From NCBI RefSeq assembly GCF_035830635.1, contig NZ_JAYMFI010000001.1, positions 1 through 64,000 of the forward strand: DNA of 64,000 nt, read 5' to 3'. The notes beneath the pieces were generated by a model. The model was not told the DNA's origin. It was given only the letters and a program-made list of their open reading frames with translations, and ran no database searches. Position 1 is the first letter of the stretch. Each line of letters begins with the position of its first letter. This DNA comes from Adlercreutzia shanghongiae (GTDB lineage: Bacteria; Actinomycetota; Coriobacteriia; Coriobacteriales; Eggerthellaceae). Made by a program: the position numbers and the translations under genes. Below are positions 52,265 through 61,339 of the stretch, one piece after another.

Positions 52265-52568
52265 CCGTTTACACGCCCCCGGGCGTGTCTCCACGATTCC
52301 TCCCCATCCCCTGTTCCGCCCGCACGGAGGCGCCTACGCCCCTCTTACTATATATAGAGTAAAGAAAACGCCGAGGCACCAGGTCTTGTGAGCTCCGCAT
52401 CCGCGCAACACGCGCCCGCCGCGAACGGCATTATTTCCGCAGCGGATGGAGCCTTCGGGGGTTTGTGAATCCCTTCTGTGGGGGTCGTGGAGACCCCTGT
52501 TCCGTGCTATGATAGCCGAACGAGTTTGCACCAACGCACTAGATGCTCAACCAGGAGGATACTTTTAT
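52265..52568. other. Divergent region between the tuf operon and the NlpC/P60 gene
   Basis: About 300 bases beyond the tuf promoter. There is no supported gene. ATATATAGAG near 52350 is AT-rich, and GGGTTTGTGAATCCC near 52458 is a small inverted repeat. A promoter for the NlpC/P60 gene probably lies near TATGAT (52507), but no -35 was assigned. Confidence 0.4.
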
Positions 52569-53750
52569 ATGAGTGAGCATACACGTCCCTTTAGCAGACG
52601 AGCCTTTGTCGGTGGCGCCGCGGTTTTCGGCATCTCCCTTTGCCTGCCGCCGCTGACCCCCGGAACTGCCCATGCCGTCACGGCCGCTGAAAAGCAGGCC
52701 GAGGCGAACGCGGCCCTCGAGAAGCTCAATGCCATGCAGGAGAAGCTCGACCGCGCTTCCGATAACTACTTCAACGCCTGCACCGAGCGTGATAACGCCC
52801 AGGCCCGCATGGACGAGGCCCAAGGCCGCATCGACACCGCTTCTTCGCGCATCAGCGAGCTGCAGGACCATCTGGGCAACCGCGCCCGTTCCATGTACCG
52901 TTCCGGTTCTTCCACCTTCCTTGATTTGCTCTTGGGAGCCACCACGTTCCAGGCCTTCGCCTCGAACTGGGACCTTCTGAACGACATGAATCAGAACGAC
53001 GCCGATATGGTTGAAGAGACCAAGACGCTGCGCGCCGAGGTGGAATCCGAGAAGGCCGTCTACGAGGAGCAGCGCAACGTCGCTGCCCAGAAGGCCGAGG
53101 AGGCCAAGGCCGTCGAAGAAGAGGCCGAGGCCCTCGTGGCCCAGATGGATGAGACCTACCAGTCCCTCTCCGCCGAGGCCGCGCAGCTGTTGGCCGAGGA
53201 AGAGGCGGCCCGCGAGGCCGCCGCTCGCGCCGCCGCCCAGGCCGCCGAGGAAGAGGCCCGTCGCCAGGCCGAGGCCGAGGAGCGCCGCCAGCAGCAAAGC
53301 AGCAACAACGGCGGCGGAGGCTCTAGCAACAGCGACGACGATGACGACGATTCGGGAAGCTCCAGCTCGGGGTCCGGCTCCAGCTCCGGCGGCGGATCGA
53401 GCAGCGGGTCTTCGAACAACTCGAAGCCGCAGACGGTCGGAGGCACGGCAGTCGACCGCGCTTACGGCGAGCTGGGCAAGCCCTACAAGTGGGGCGCTGT
53501 GGGCCCGAACTCCTACGACTGCTCCGGCCTGGTGAGCTACTGCCTGCTCGGCCGCCACAGCCGTTTGGGCACTGCCGCCAGTTTCATGGGCTACACCCGC
53601 GTGTCCAACCCCAAGCCCGGCGACATCTGCTGCAACGACCACCATTGTGGCATCTACATCGGCGACGGCCAGATGATCCACGCCCCGCGCTCCGGCGATG
53701 TGGTCAAGATCTCCGGCGTCCACTCCGGCATGATCTACACGCGCTACTAG
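52569..53750 (+). CDS. Exported NlpC/P60 peptidoglycan hydrolase with coiled coil
   Basis: A 393-residue secreted hydrolase. A twin-arginine-type signal (SRRAFVGGAAVFGISL) is followed by a long coiled coil (about 38-245) like those of RipA and PcsB, then a Ser/Gly/Asp linker and the C-terminal NlpC/P60 domain. The triad is Cys in YDCSGLVSY, His in HHCGIYIG and His in MIHAPRSG. It should cleave D-Glu-DAP bonds at division, with the coiled coil as an inhibitory or activator-binding arm. AGGAGGAT precedes the ATG at 52569; the longer upstream frame has no signal peptide. Confidence 0.9.
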   Translation: MSEHTRPFSRRAFVGGAAVFGISLCLPPLTPGTAHAVTAAEKQAEANAALEKLNAMQEKLDRASDNYFNACTERDNAQARMDEAQGRIDTASSRISELQDHLGNRARSMYRSGSSTFLDLLLGATTFQAFASNWDLLNDMNQNDADMVEETKTLRAEVESEKAVYEEQRNVAAQKAEEAKAVEEEAEALVAQMDETYQSLSAEAAQLLAEEEAAREAAARAAAQAAEEEARRQAEAEERRQQQSSNNGGGGSSNSDDDDDDSGSSSSGSGSSSGGGSSSGSSNNSKPQTVGGTAVDRAYGELGKPYKWGAVGPNSYDCSGLVSYCLLGRHSRLGTAASFMGYTRVSNPKPGDICCNDHHCGIYIGDGQMIHAPRSGDVVKISGVHSGMIYTRY

Positions 53751-53776
53751 CAAGCGATTTATCGAACGACACCGAC

Positions 53777-53801
53777 AAGGGCTCCCGCAGGAGCCCTTTT
53801 T
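53777..53801 (+). terminator. Terminator after the NlpC/P60 gene
   Basis: AAGGGCTCC/GGAGCCCTT with loop CGCA is followed by TTTTTC on the plus strand, 27 bases after the stop. Confidence 0.9.
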
Positions 53802-54250
53802 CATGGTCGAACCTCTTCAAGCTCGCCCCTCCCGCAAAGGCGGGTTGTAGGAAAAAAATGTGCCCGATTTAGGGTGCTGCTCGTTCTGCGTGTCCATATC
53901 GCGATTATTTGCCCTACCGAAATTTTTTCTTGTCAAACAACGGCGATATGGACACATTTTCAGCTGCTTTGGACGCCGTGCGAGCAAGAGGGGGCAATAA
54001 TCCCTGTTCAGAGGCTTGCTTATTTTCGCCTTCTTTGCGGAACGCGTCCATATCGAGATTATTTGCCCAAAAAAGACCGCGCTTGCCTTTACACCTACAA
54101 ACAAAGGACGATGGGTCCCGCGACGCGGAAGAGCCCCCTGGGGAGGGGGGACTCTTCTCAATGTATGCCCGGGGACGCTGGAGGGAGGGAGAGGAGTGCG
54201 TCCCGAGTCATCGGGGATGTGTCAGCACCTAGGTGCTCAGAAGGCCGTTC
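53802..54250. other. Non-coding region with repeats of a 23-bp motif
   Basis: About 450 bases, more AT-rich than the surroundings, with short overlapping frames in several phases but no ribosome-binding site or recognisable protein. A 23-base motif starting GTCCATATCG and ending ATTATTTGCCC occurs at 53892-53914 and 54046-54068 with one mismatch, and its first half inverted at 53944-53955. Confidence 0.5.
53890..54068. repeat. Direct and inverted GTCCATATCG repeats
   Basis: Direct copies lie at 53892-53914 and 54046-54068, 154 bases apart. The inverted half copy CGATATGGACAC (53944-53955) can pair with 53890-53901 over 12 bases. A decayed inverse of the second half, GGGCAATAATC, lies near 53993. 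Possibly remnants of a mobile or regulatory element. Confidence 0.55.
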
Positions 54251-56248
54251 TTAGGCCGGGGCACCGCCGCCATCTGGAGCGCCACCTTCGGGGGCACCGC
54301 CGTCGCCAGCCGGGGCACCGCCGTCGCCCTCGCCTTCGCCGCCCATGGGCGGGCCGGCCATGCCGTTTTCGGACTGCTTGATTTCAGCATTGCCGGCACC
54401 CAAGGTGCAGTAGCGATCGAAGTCCTCGGTGGCGAGGAACTCACCCAGCGTGTAGCCGAGGCACAGGCACATGCCGATGGACACGCCGTTCATGATACCG
54501 TTGTAGCCCATGGGGAAACGTCCACCCGACGTATTACCGCAGGCGAACAGGCCCTTGATGGGCTCAAAGCCCCGGCCCTGCACCTGCTGGCGCCCGGTGA
54601 CGAGCAGACCGGAGGTGGCTACAAGCGAGCCGCCGCCGACGCGCTTAGAGCACGGGTAGCCGTAGAAGGGGCCGTCCTTGATGGGCCACATGGTCTCAGG
54701 ATCGCGGCCGAACTCAGTGTCGACGCCGGCATCGTGGGCAGCGTTCCACCTCTCAATGGCGGCCAGGGTGTTGGCCTTCACACCCTCTTCCATGCCCATG
54801 TAATCGCAAAGCTCTTCGAGGGTATCGGCGCAGTAGAGGAACTTGCCGGACGTGTCATCACCTTCCGGGCCCGAGCCCACGGCGGCGTCCATATAGGACT
54901 TCACGTTGGCAATGGCCTCATCATCCCACTCTTTGGGGGCCAGGTGGCCGGCGAGCTGGTTCAGGAAGACTTCCTGCCAGTCGTTGCCCCACACCAAATA
55001 GGCACGGTCACCAGGCTCGCGAGCGCCGGCGCAACCAGAAAGCAGCGGACCGCCGAAGGCCTCGTTGCAGTAGCGCTCACCGTACTTGTTGAGCCACAGG
55101 CACTCCACGCCCTCCATGGGAGACAGCGGAATGAAGGCGTGGCTGCCCATATCGCCGCCCGTGGCGATTTCCACCTTGGCACCGATGCGCATGGCCATGG
55201 CGATGCCCGACCCGTCGCGCCCGGACATAGCGGAGCAGTCCTTGTACTCGCCCAGCTCGTAGTTCTCACGGCAGATGGCGTTGTACATGGCAGAGTTGCT
55301 GCCGATGTCGCCGCAAGCGAGAACGACAGCACGGCCATTGTACTGGGTGTATTCACCCGTGCTGGAATCCTTGGTAATGACGCCGGTGACCTCGGTGCCG
55401 TCCTCGTTGTGCACGAGGCGCACGGCCGGCTGCCCAAAGAAGAACTGCGCGCCGGCGGTCTTAGCTTTGTCCTGGGAGCGCTTCACGGCATCGGTCATCC
55501 CGACGGAACCGCCGAACTGACAGGTGCCCACATAGGAGGTAAAGGGGCCCTTCTTGTAATTGTAGCCCTCGACGACTGGCCAGTTGAGCGGGATGAGCTC
55601 GTCCTTCTCGGCCTCAGTGTAGTCCTCAATAAACCAGTCGAGCGCCTCGCCGGAGCGGTTGGCGAACTGGGAAAGCAGCGTGGGCTGGACGCGGCCGGCA
55701 CCGTACATCTGATACTCGTTCATGAAGTCTACGACAGAGTACTCCGGCACGCCGACGCGATCGACCTGCCAAGAGGAATTCAGATGACCAATGTCGTTGC
55801 CAAGGGCGCTGAAGGTGTCCTCGGGCTGCATCTCGACGACAATGACGCTCGCGCCAAGCTCAGCGGCGCGACGAGCGGTAGCGGTGCCAGCATGACCCGC
55901 GCCGCACACGATGATGTCAGCTTCCTGAACAGAGGCAATCTCGTCCTCGGCAATCTCGGGCTCTTCGCCGAGCCAGCCGGCACCGAGCACCTCGCCCATG
56001 GTCTTGCCTTCGTTGCCTGTGGCTGCAGCACCCGCGCCGGTGCTGGCCATGGCCTCGCCAGACCCTGCGGCGCCGGAGGCCGAAGCGCCCTCAGTCTGCG
56101 GGCTGCAGCCGACCACCATGCCTGCCGCCGCAGCGCCGGCCGCCATGACGCCGGCACCCCGCAGGAAGCTGCGGCGGCTCAACGCGATGCGGCCGCGCTT
56201 GCCAGCGAGCGTCTCCCGCAGCTTCTCAATCTCGTGATGGTTCTCCAT
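54251..56248 (-). CDS. Tat lipoprotein FAD-dependent reductase
   Basis: A 665-residue flavoprotein. A twin-arginine motif (SRRSFLRGAG, residues 24-33) is followed by a hydrophobic stretch ending MVVGC, so Cys48 may be lipidated after Tat export. FAD binding starts at IIVCGAGHAG (112-121). Motifs of the FAD_binding_2 reductases follow, including GNTSGGRFPMGYNG near the C-terminus. The final 35 residues are Gly/Ala/Asp/Pro repeats (GGAP). It should reduce an unknown organic acceptor outside the cytoplasm; no cytochrome gene is adjacent. Divergent from a LuxR regulator, probably its controller. Confidence 0.85.
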   Translation of the reverse strand: MENHHEIEKLRETLAGKRGRIALSRRSFLRGAGVMAAGAAAAGMVVGCSPQTEGASASGAAGSGEAMASTGAGAAATGNEGKTMGEVLGAGWLGEEPEIAEDEIASVQEADIIVCGAGHAGTATARRAAELGASVIVVEMQPEDTFSALGNDIGHLNSSWQVDRVGVPEYSVVDFMNEYQMYGAGRVQPTLLSQFANRSGEALDWFIEDYTEAEKDELIPLNWPVVEGYNYKKGPFTSYVGTCQFGGSVGMTDAVKRSQDKAKTAGAQFFFGQPAVRLVHNEDGTEVTGVITKDSSTGEYTQYNGRAVVLACGDIGSNSAMYNAICRENYELGEYKDCSAMSGRDGSGIAMAMRIGAKVEIATGGDMGSHAFIPLSPMEGVECLWLNKYGERYCNEAFGGPLLSGCAGAREPGDRAYLVWGNDWQEVFLNQLAGHLAPKEWDDEAIANVKSYMDAAVGSGPEGDDTSGKFLYCADTLEELCDYMGMEEGVKANTLAAIERWNAAHDAGVDTEFGRDPETMWPIKDGPFYGYPCSKRVGGGSLVATSGLLVTGRQQVQGRGFEPIKGLFACGNTSGGRFPMGYNGIMNGVSIGMCLCLGYTLGEFLATEDFDRYCTLGAGNAEIKQSENGMAGPPMGGEGEGDGGAPAGDGGAPEGGAPDGGGAPA

Positions 56249-56381
56249 TCCCCATCCCCTTTCTTTCTCATAGCCTTGACAGAGCCGAGGATTGCGGCCC
56301 CGCAGACCACTATGGAGGCGCCAGAGCCGTCCGGCTATACCGTCTCTATGGTGAAACCGCCCCTAAACGCCTCACCACGAG

Positions 56382-56397
56382 AAGGTGAAATCACCTT
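56382..56397. promoter_or_regulatory. Palindrome between the flavoprotein and LuxR genes
   Basis: AAGGTGAAATCACCTT is a perfect inverted repeat apart from its central two bases. Half-sites GGTGA and TCACC also flank it at about 56350 and 56372. It is a candidate LuxR-type operator. Confidence 0.55.
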
Positions 56398-56489
56398 TCC
56401 CCCAGGTAGTACGCACATTGTTTTTTAGTAGGCGCAACAGGGCGGGCTTATAATGGAGTGGTTCCTTTTGAAATGCTGGGAGGGATTAC

Positions 56490-58028
56490 ATGGGGGGACG
56501 CAACCGGGAAGAGAACGTCTCGCTGAAGCGAGAAGACCTTAAAGCGTCGGAATCGGGTGCGCCTTTTCTCGCGAAATATCTCGATGGCCCTCGGGCAAGG
56601 CTGCTCGTTGGCTTCGCCGCCTTCAGCGCTTGGGTGAACCTGCTCATTTGCTTCGAAGGCTTTCTCAGAGACACCGTAGCGTACGGCGGCGGCGTCGTGC
56701 GCGATCCGCTTTTCATCACAGCACTGCTTCTCGGCGGATGCACGCTTGTCGCTCTGGGGTTGATGCCCTCAAAGCTGTCGAAACGCAAGGGCGGCACCAA
56801 GGCGCCGAAAGGCCGCGGGGCTCTCCTTTGCGGCATTCTTGGCGCGCTGTCCGGTATCGCCGGCGTTGCGCTGAGCATCACAACAACCGCTATGGGACCC
56901 GCCGTGACCATCGCAGCCGTTCTCATTGGCCTGGGTGCCGCCGCTTTTGTTGTGCGCTATACGCTCGCGTGGGGGCTTCTCATCACCTCATTCGACATTC
57001 GCGAGATGGTCGTGGTGCTCTGTGTCGCGCTCTGCCTTCAGTGGGTTCCGTTTATTGTCGTGACTTCTCTCGGCGCTGTCGGGAAGGCCGTCCTCGCCGG
57101 AGGGCTCCCCCTCCTCTCTTTTTGGGGCTTGAAAGGCTTTGCCGGCGAAGATTTGGGCGAAGGCCCTAGTGCCAAGCCAAACGAGAACGTGGAGGGGCCG
57201 CGCTACGTGCCCGCCCGCATGGCGGTTTCCTTGTTCTGTTTTGCCTTCGTCGTCCAGTTTGTCTGGACATGCAATGTCGTGATGACGAGCGCTCCGCTCG
57301 ATCAAGGGCTGTTCTGGCTCGTCTATCTGTGCGTTCTCATTGCCTCGGCAATCGTCATGACCGTCATTCTCCACCTTATGGAACGTTGGGGCGCTTACCG
57401 TATGGAGCTGTTTTATCGCGCGGCCTTTGCCATAGGTGTCGCCGGCTCTTCGGCGCTCCCCCTCGCCTACAACCATCTGTTCTTTTCTTATGCCGTCATC
57501 TATGTGGCCTACGCCCTCATCACGGCCACCATGTGGATGCTCGCCTGGAGCGTCGTGTTCATGCGGCACATTCCCGCCCGGCGCATCGTGGGGCTCGTTT
57601 TCGGGCTGCAGTGCCTGGCCCTCCCCTGCGGCTTTGGCGCGGCCAAGGTCATGCAGCACCTTGCAACGCTCTCGGAGGGGTTCGACCTGCTCCCCTATGT
57701 CGGGTTCTTCGCCGTTGCCGTGCTAGTGGCAGCCTACGTGTTCGTCTTGCCTGAGCGCACGCTGCTTTTGCTCTCCCCGAGGCTGCTCAAACTCTCCCAT
57801 GAGTCGTTGGACGCACGGTGCCGCGAAGTGGCAGCCGCCCATGGGCTCACTGAGCGGGAAACCGAGATTTTCACGCTGCTCGCACGGGGACGTGATGTGA
57901 CCTATATCGAGAAGGAGCTGTTCATCTCGCGGAACACCGTGAACACCCATCGCAAGAATATGTATCGCAAGCTGGATATCCACACGCAGCAGGAGCTGCT
58001 CTCTCTTATCGAAGACGGACTGAGCTAG
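56490..58028 (+). CDS. Membrane LuxR-type transcriptional regulator
   Basis: A 512-residue protein with about 12 hydrophobic segments over residues 30-430 and a C-terminal LuxR helix-turn-helix (LTERETEIFTLLARG, then FISRNTVNTHRKNMYRKL). This architecture is strongly expanded in Eggerthellaceae, usually beside flavoprotein reductases, where it is thought to sense substrates. GGGAGG precedes the ATG and a TATAAT lies at 56449-56454 without a good -35, consistent with activator control. Ligand unknown. Confidence 0.87.
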   Translation: MGGRNREENVSLKREDLKASESGAPFLAKYLDGPRARLLVGFAAFSAWVNLLICFEGFLRDTVAYGGGVVRDPLFITALLLGGCTLVALGLMPSKLSKRKGGTKAPKGRGALLCGILGALSGIAGVALSITTTAMGPAVTIAAVLIGLGAAAFVVRYTLAWGLLITSFDIREMVVVLCVALCLQWVPFIVVTSLGAVGKAVLAGGLPLLSFWGLKGFAGEDLGEGPSAKPNENVEGPRYVPARMAVSLFCFAFVVQFVWTCNVVMTSAPLDQGLFWLVYLCVLIASAIVMTVILHLMERWGAYRMELFYRAAFAIGVAGSSALPLAYNHLFFSYAVIYVAYALITATMWMLAWSVVFMRHIPARRIVGLVFGLQCLALPCGFGAAKVMQHLATLSEGFDLLPYVGFFAVAVLVAAYVFVLPERTLLLLSPRLLKLSHESLDARCREVAAAHGLTERETEIFTLLARGRDVTYIEKELFISRNTVNTHRKNMYRKLDIHTQQELLSLIEDGLS

Positions 58029-58109
58029 CAGCTGATGAGGGCAGGCTGAAGTCTGCTCCTACGTAGGGCGCTGCGGAAGCAGGATTGCGGAAGGACAAGA
58101 GGTGCTTTG

Positions 58110-59303
58110 CTACTGGGCCTTCTCGTGGAAAAGGCTCACGTAGTCGATAACGGCGTCGTGCAGCGAATTCAGGCCCGCCTCGTCTTCTACCCACTGATGG
58201 GTGAACGGCGCCTCGGGCAGCGTGAACTTGCAGCTCTCCAGAGCCTGGTACACCTCGTTGGGGCCCATGGGGGCCCAGCCGTAGCTGCCGAAGGGAATGC
58301 CCACGCGCCCGGCCGGGGCCAGACCGCGCATGTAGCAGAGAAACGATGCCACTGTGGGCATCATGGTCTTGTTCAGCGTGGGCGACCCGACGGCGATGTA
58401 GCGGGCATTCAGCACCTCGGCCATGATGTCGGAGATGTGGTTCACCTTCAAATCGAGCAGGCGCGCGGGAATGCCCATCTCGATAAACGCCTCGGTGATT
58501 TCGACGGCCATAGACTCGGTGGTGTGCCACATGGAGTCGTAGACCACGAGCGCGTACTCTTCCGGCGTGCTGCTGCTCCACTTCTGGTACATGGCGAGAA
58601 TCTCCGGCACATGGCTGCGCCAGATGATGCCGTGGGCCGGAGCGATCATATCGAAGGACAGGCCCGCCAGCGCCTTCAGGGCCGCCTCCACGTTCTTGCC
58701 GTAGGGCATGACGATATTGGCGTAGTACTTCTGCGCCTGCACGAGCACCTCGGGCAAGCCCACCTCGTCATCGAAGCGCTTGGACGAAGCGTAGTGTTGG
58801 CCGAAGGCATCGTTGGAGAAGAGGATCTGGTCGTACTCGTCGTAGGTGACCATGGAATCGGGCCAGTGCACCATGGGCGTTTGCACGAAGCTGAGCGTGC
58901 GTTTGCCGATGCCCAGCGTGTCGCCGGTCTTCACGCCCTTAAGGCTCAGCCCGTCGCCGTAATGGGCAGTAAGTCCCTGCACTCCCTTGGGGGCACCGGT
59001 GATGATGGTGGCGTTCGGGGCGATTTCGGCCAGAGCGGGCAGGCCGCCGGAGTGATCCATCTCCACATGGTTCGACACGATGTAGTCGATGGAGGCCGGG
59101 TCGATGATGCCGGCGATGCGGTCGACAAGTTCGCCGACGAAGGGCTTCTTGCAGGTGTCGATGAGGGTGATCTTCTCGTCCAGAATCAGGTACGCATTGT
59201 AGGTGCTGCCGCGCTCGGTGGTGTAGCCGTGGAAGTTGCGCTCGTTCCAGTCGATGCCGCCTACCCAGAAAACGTCCGGTTTGATCTCGATGGCCTTAAG
59301 CAT
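58110..59303 (-). CDS. FprA-type A flavodiiron protein
   Basis: A 397-residue flavodiiron protein reducing O2 or NO to protect anaerobes. The beta-lactamase-like diiron domain has HVEMDHSGGLP (His-x-Glu-x-Asp-His; near residue 79), HWPDSM and APAHG; the flavodoxin domain starts near residue 250 with VYDSMWHTTESMA and contains GSPTLNKTMMP and FGSYGWAPMG. GAGGAGGC precedes the ATG. It is convergent with the LuxR gene. Confidence 0.93.
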   Translation of the reverse strand: MLKAIEIKPDVFWVGGIDWNERNFHGYTTERGSTYNAYLILDEKITLIDTCKKPFVGELVDRIAGIIDPASIDYIVSNHVEMDHSGGLPALAEIAPNATIITGAPKGVQGLTAHYGDGLSLKGVKTGDTLGIGKRTLSFVQTPMVHWPDSMVTYDEYDQILFSNDAFGQHYASSKRFDDEVGLPEVLVQAQKYYANIVMPYGKNVEAALKALAGLSFDMIAPAHGIIWRSHVPEILAMYQKWSSSTPEEYALVVYDSMWHTTESMAVEITEAFIEMGIPARLLDLKVNHISDIMAEVLNARYIAVGSPTLNKTMMPTVASFLCYMRGLAPAGRVGIPFGSYGWAPMGPNEVYQALESCKFTLPEAPFTHQWVEDEAGLNSLHDAVIDYVSLFHEKAQ

Positions 59304-59350
59304 GATGCCTCCTCACCTGTACGGATTACGGCACCATGGTAGCCCTAGCG

Positions 59351-59384
59351 CAAACGAGGCACCCCTGCCTGGGATGCCTCGTTG
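59351..59384. terminator. Hairpin upstream of the FprA gene
   Basis: ACGAGGCA/TGCCTCGT with a 13-base loop lies about 50 bases before the FprA start and after the putP side palindrome. It may help terminate putP transcription; the following tract is not T-rich. Confidence 0.4.
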
Positions 59385-59400
59385 AGGAATCGTTTTGTCC

Positions 59401-59526
59401 GGAGCGCCGGAGTGGCCGGCAACGCCCGTGCTCAAGCAATGGCTCGCTCGGCGGAACAGGACATTTAGTCCTGTTCCGTTCGCTGCGCAACCTGCGCGCG
59501 GGCGCCGCCGGCCACTCCGGCGCTCC
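59401..59526. repeat. 126-bp nested palindrome between putP and the FprA gene
   Basis: Outer arms 59401-59430 and 59497-59526 match at about 27 of 30 positions when inverted (GGAGCGCCGGAGTGGCCGGC shared exactly). Inside is a perfect 11-base-pair hairpin CGGAACAGGAC/GTCCTGTTCCG with loop ATTTA (59452-59478). No open frame. Candidate REP/MITE-like element or strong double-sided terminator. Confidence 0.7.
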
Positions 59527-59542
59527 TCCTCTAACGCACTCG

Positions 59543-61105
59543 TTACACATCCAGCTGCATATAGGTGTCGAAGTCGTCGGTGACTTCCTTGCTGGGCTCG
59601 GGGGTGAGTTTGGACACCACGATGATGACGATAAGCGCCAGCACGAAGCCGGGCAAAAGCTCGTATACACCAAACCAACCGCCGAGCGGGGCGATGAAGT
59701 TGTTCCAGATAATCACCGTGGCAGCGCCAGTCAGCATACCGGCGATGGCGCCCTGCAGGGTGGTGCGGCGCCAGTACAGCGCGCAGAGCATGAGCGGGCC
59801 GAACGATGCGCCGAAGCCGGCCCAGGCATAGGACACGATGTTGAAGATGGAGGAGTTCTGATCCATGGCGAGGAAGCAGCCCAGCACCAAGATGCAGGTG
59901 AGCGTGATACGGGCCACGATCATGACCTGGCGGTCGGTGGCATCGCGCTTGATAAGGCCCTTGTAGATGTTGGTGGCTACGGCGCTGCCGGAGATGAGCA
60001 GGTAGGACGAAGACGAGCTCATGGCCGCGGCGAAGATGCCCGACACCACCAGGCCGCAGAAGAACGACGGCAGGAGAATCTGGGCGAGCACGATGAACAC
60101 GCTTTCGGCCGCCGACTGGGAGGCGAAGCAGTCCGGCAGGTAAGCGCGACCGATGAGGCCGATGCACACAGCGGCGGACATGGACACCACGAGCCAGATC
60201 ATGGCGATGATACGGGACTTCTTGATCTCGTCGGAATGACGGATGGACATGAAGCGGATGAGCACCTGGGGCATGCCGAAGTAGCCGAGGCCCCAAGCCA
60301 GGCCGCTCACGATGGTGATGATGCCGTAGGTGTTCGCATCGCCGAACTGCGGCAGGCCGTCGATCATGACCTGCAGGCCGTTCTCGTCAAGAACGGGCGT
60401 GGCAATTTCGGTAGCCGACAGGAAGCCGGGGATGGATTGGAGGAACGCCACGGTGTTGTCCACGCCGCCGGCGGCCGTCACGCTGCCGACGAAGATGGTC
60501 ACAAGCGCGCAGAACATGAGCGTGCCCTGCACGAGGTCGGTGGTGCAGACCGAAAGGTAGCCGCCCATGAAGGTGTAGAGGAACACGATAATGGCGCCGA
60601 TGACCATCATGGCCGCGTAATCCCAGCCGAACAGCGTGGCGAACAGCTTGCCCACCGTCACAAAGCAGGAGGCGGTGTAAATGGTGAAGAACAGCAAGAT
60701 GATGACCGCGGCGATAGTCATGAGGATGTGCTTGTGGTCATGGAAGCGGTTCGAGAAGAAGTCGGGCACCGTGATGGCGTTGCCGGCCTTCTCGGAATAC
60801 TTGCGCAGGCGCTTGGCGACGAACTTCCAGTTCAAATACGTGCCGATGACCAGGCCGATGGCCGTCCACATGGCATCCGACGCACCGGTGAAGTAAGCCA
60901 CGCCGGGCAGGCCCATGAGCAGCCAGCCGGACATGTCCGAGGCCTCGGCCGACAGGGCCGTGAGCCACGGGCCCAAGCCGCGGCCGCCGAGGAAGTACTC
61001 CTCGGAAGACGAGTTCGAGCGCTTGGCGTAGACGAAGCCGATCACAACGACGGCTACGAAGTAGATGAGCATGGCGAAAACTACCCAGAAGTCGTTCTCA
61101 ATCAT
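59543..61105 (-). CDS. putP: Sodium/proline symporter PutP-type
   Basis: A 520-residue SSS-family transporter with 12-13 membrane spans. The PutP pattern is seen in YFLGGRGLGPWLTALSAEASDMSGWLLMG (in parts), the SSS signature GLAWGLGYFGMPQVLIRFM and AAAMSSSSSYLLISGSA. It probably imports proline with sodium. The ATG at 61105 follows AAGGGGGAG. Its leader contains mutually exclusive hairpins. Confidence 0.92.
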   Translation of the reverse strand: MIENDFWVVFAMLIYFVAVVVIGFVYAKRSNSSSEEYFLGGRGLGPWLTALSAEASDMSGWLLMGLPGVAYFTGASDAMWTAIGLVIGTYLNWKFVAKRLRKYSEKAGNAITVPDFFSNRFHDHKHILMTIAAVIILLFFTIYTASCFVTVGKLFATLFGWDYAAMMVIGAIIVFLYTFMGGYLSVCTTDLVQGTLMFCALVTIFVGSVTAAGGVDNTVAFLQSIPGFLSATEIATPVLDENGLQVMIDGLPQFGDANTYGIITIVSGLAWGLGYFGMPQVLIRFMSIRHSDEIKKSRIIAMIWLVVSMSAAVCIGLIGRAYLPDCFASQSAAESVFIVLAQILLPSFFCGLVVSGIFAAAMSSSSSYLLISGSAVATNIYKGLIKRDATDRQVMIVARITLTCILVLGCFLAMDQNSSIFNIVSYAWAGFGASFGPLMLCALYWRRTTLQGAIAGMLTGAATVIIWNNFIAPLGGWFGVYELLPGFVLALIVIIVVSKLTPEPSKEVTDDFDTYMQLDV

Positions 61106-61123
61106 AGCTCCCCCTTTCTGCGG

Positions 61124-61208
61124 GACTCGCGCAAAGACGCGAGTCGGGGTTGGCCCAAAGACCGGCTGCAGCCGCAAACCGCGCGGACCTGTGCGCCAAC
61201 CCCGACTC
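61124..61208 (-). promoter_or_regulatory. putP leader with competing hairpins
   Basis: A 14-base perfect inverted repeat (GAGTCGGGGTTGGC at 61141-61154, inverse at 61195-61208) overlaps an eight-pair hairpin GACTCGCG/CGCGAGTC (61124-61145). The five bases GAGTC (61141-61145) belong to both, so the two structures exclude each other in the RNA. The second ends 18 bases before the putP ATG. Confidence 0.5.
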
Positions 61209-61339
61209 CGCACGACTTTTCGTCGCCGCGAAGTCGCCTGTTCCTTCTTAAAACTGACTGTTGGGATTATACTTTACCGCGATGGAGTGAAAGCTCCCAT
61301 CTTGAGCGTACGAACAGTTTTACGGCGAAAGGATGCCCC

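Noticed and set aside
53874..54254. Small overlapping frames in the gap after the NlpC/P60 gene
   Set aside because: Several frames are open at once, none has a ribosome-binding site, and the apparent similarity between them comes from the DNA repeats.
59336..61339. N-terminal extension of the aminotransferase frame
   Set aside because: The extension lies antisense to putP; the real start at 61340 has a good ribosome-binding site and matches the family N-terminus.
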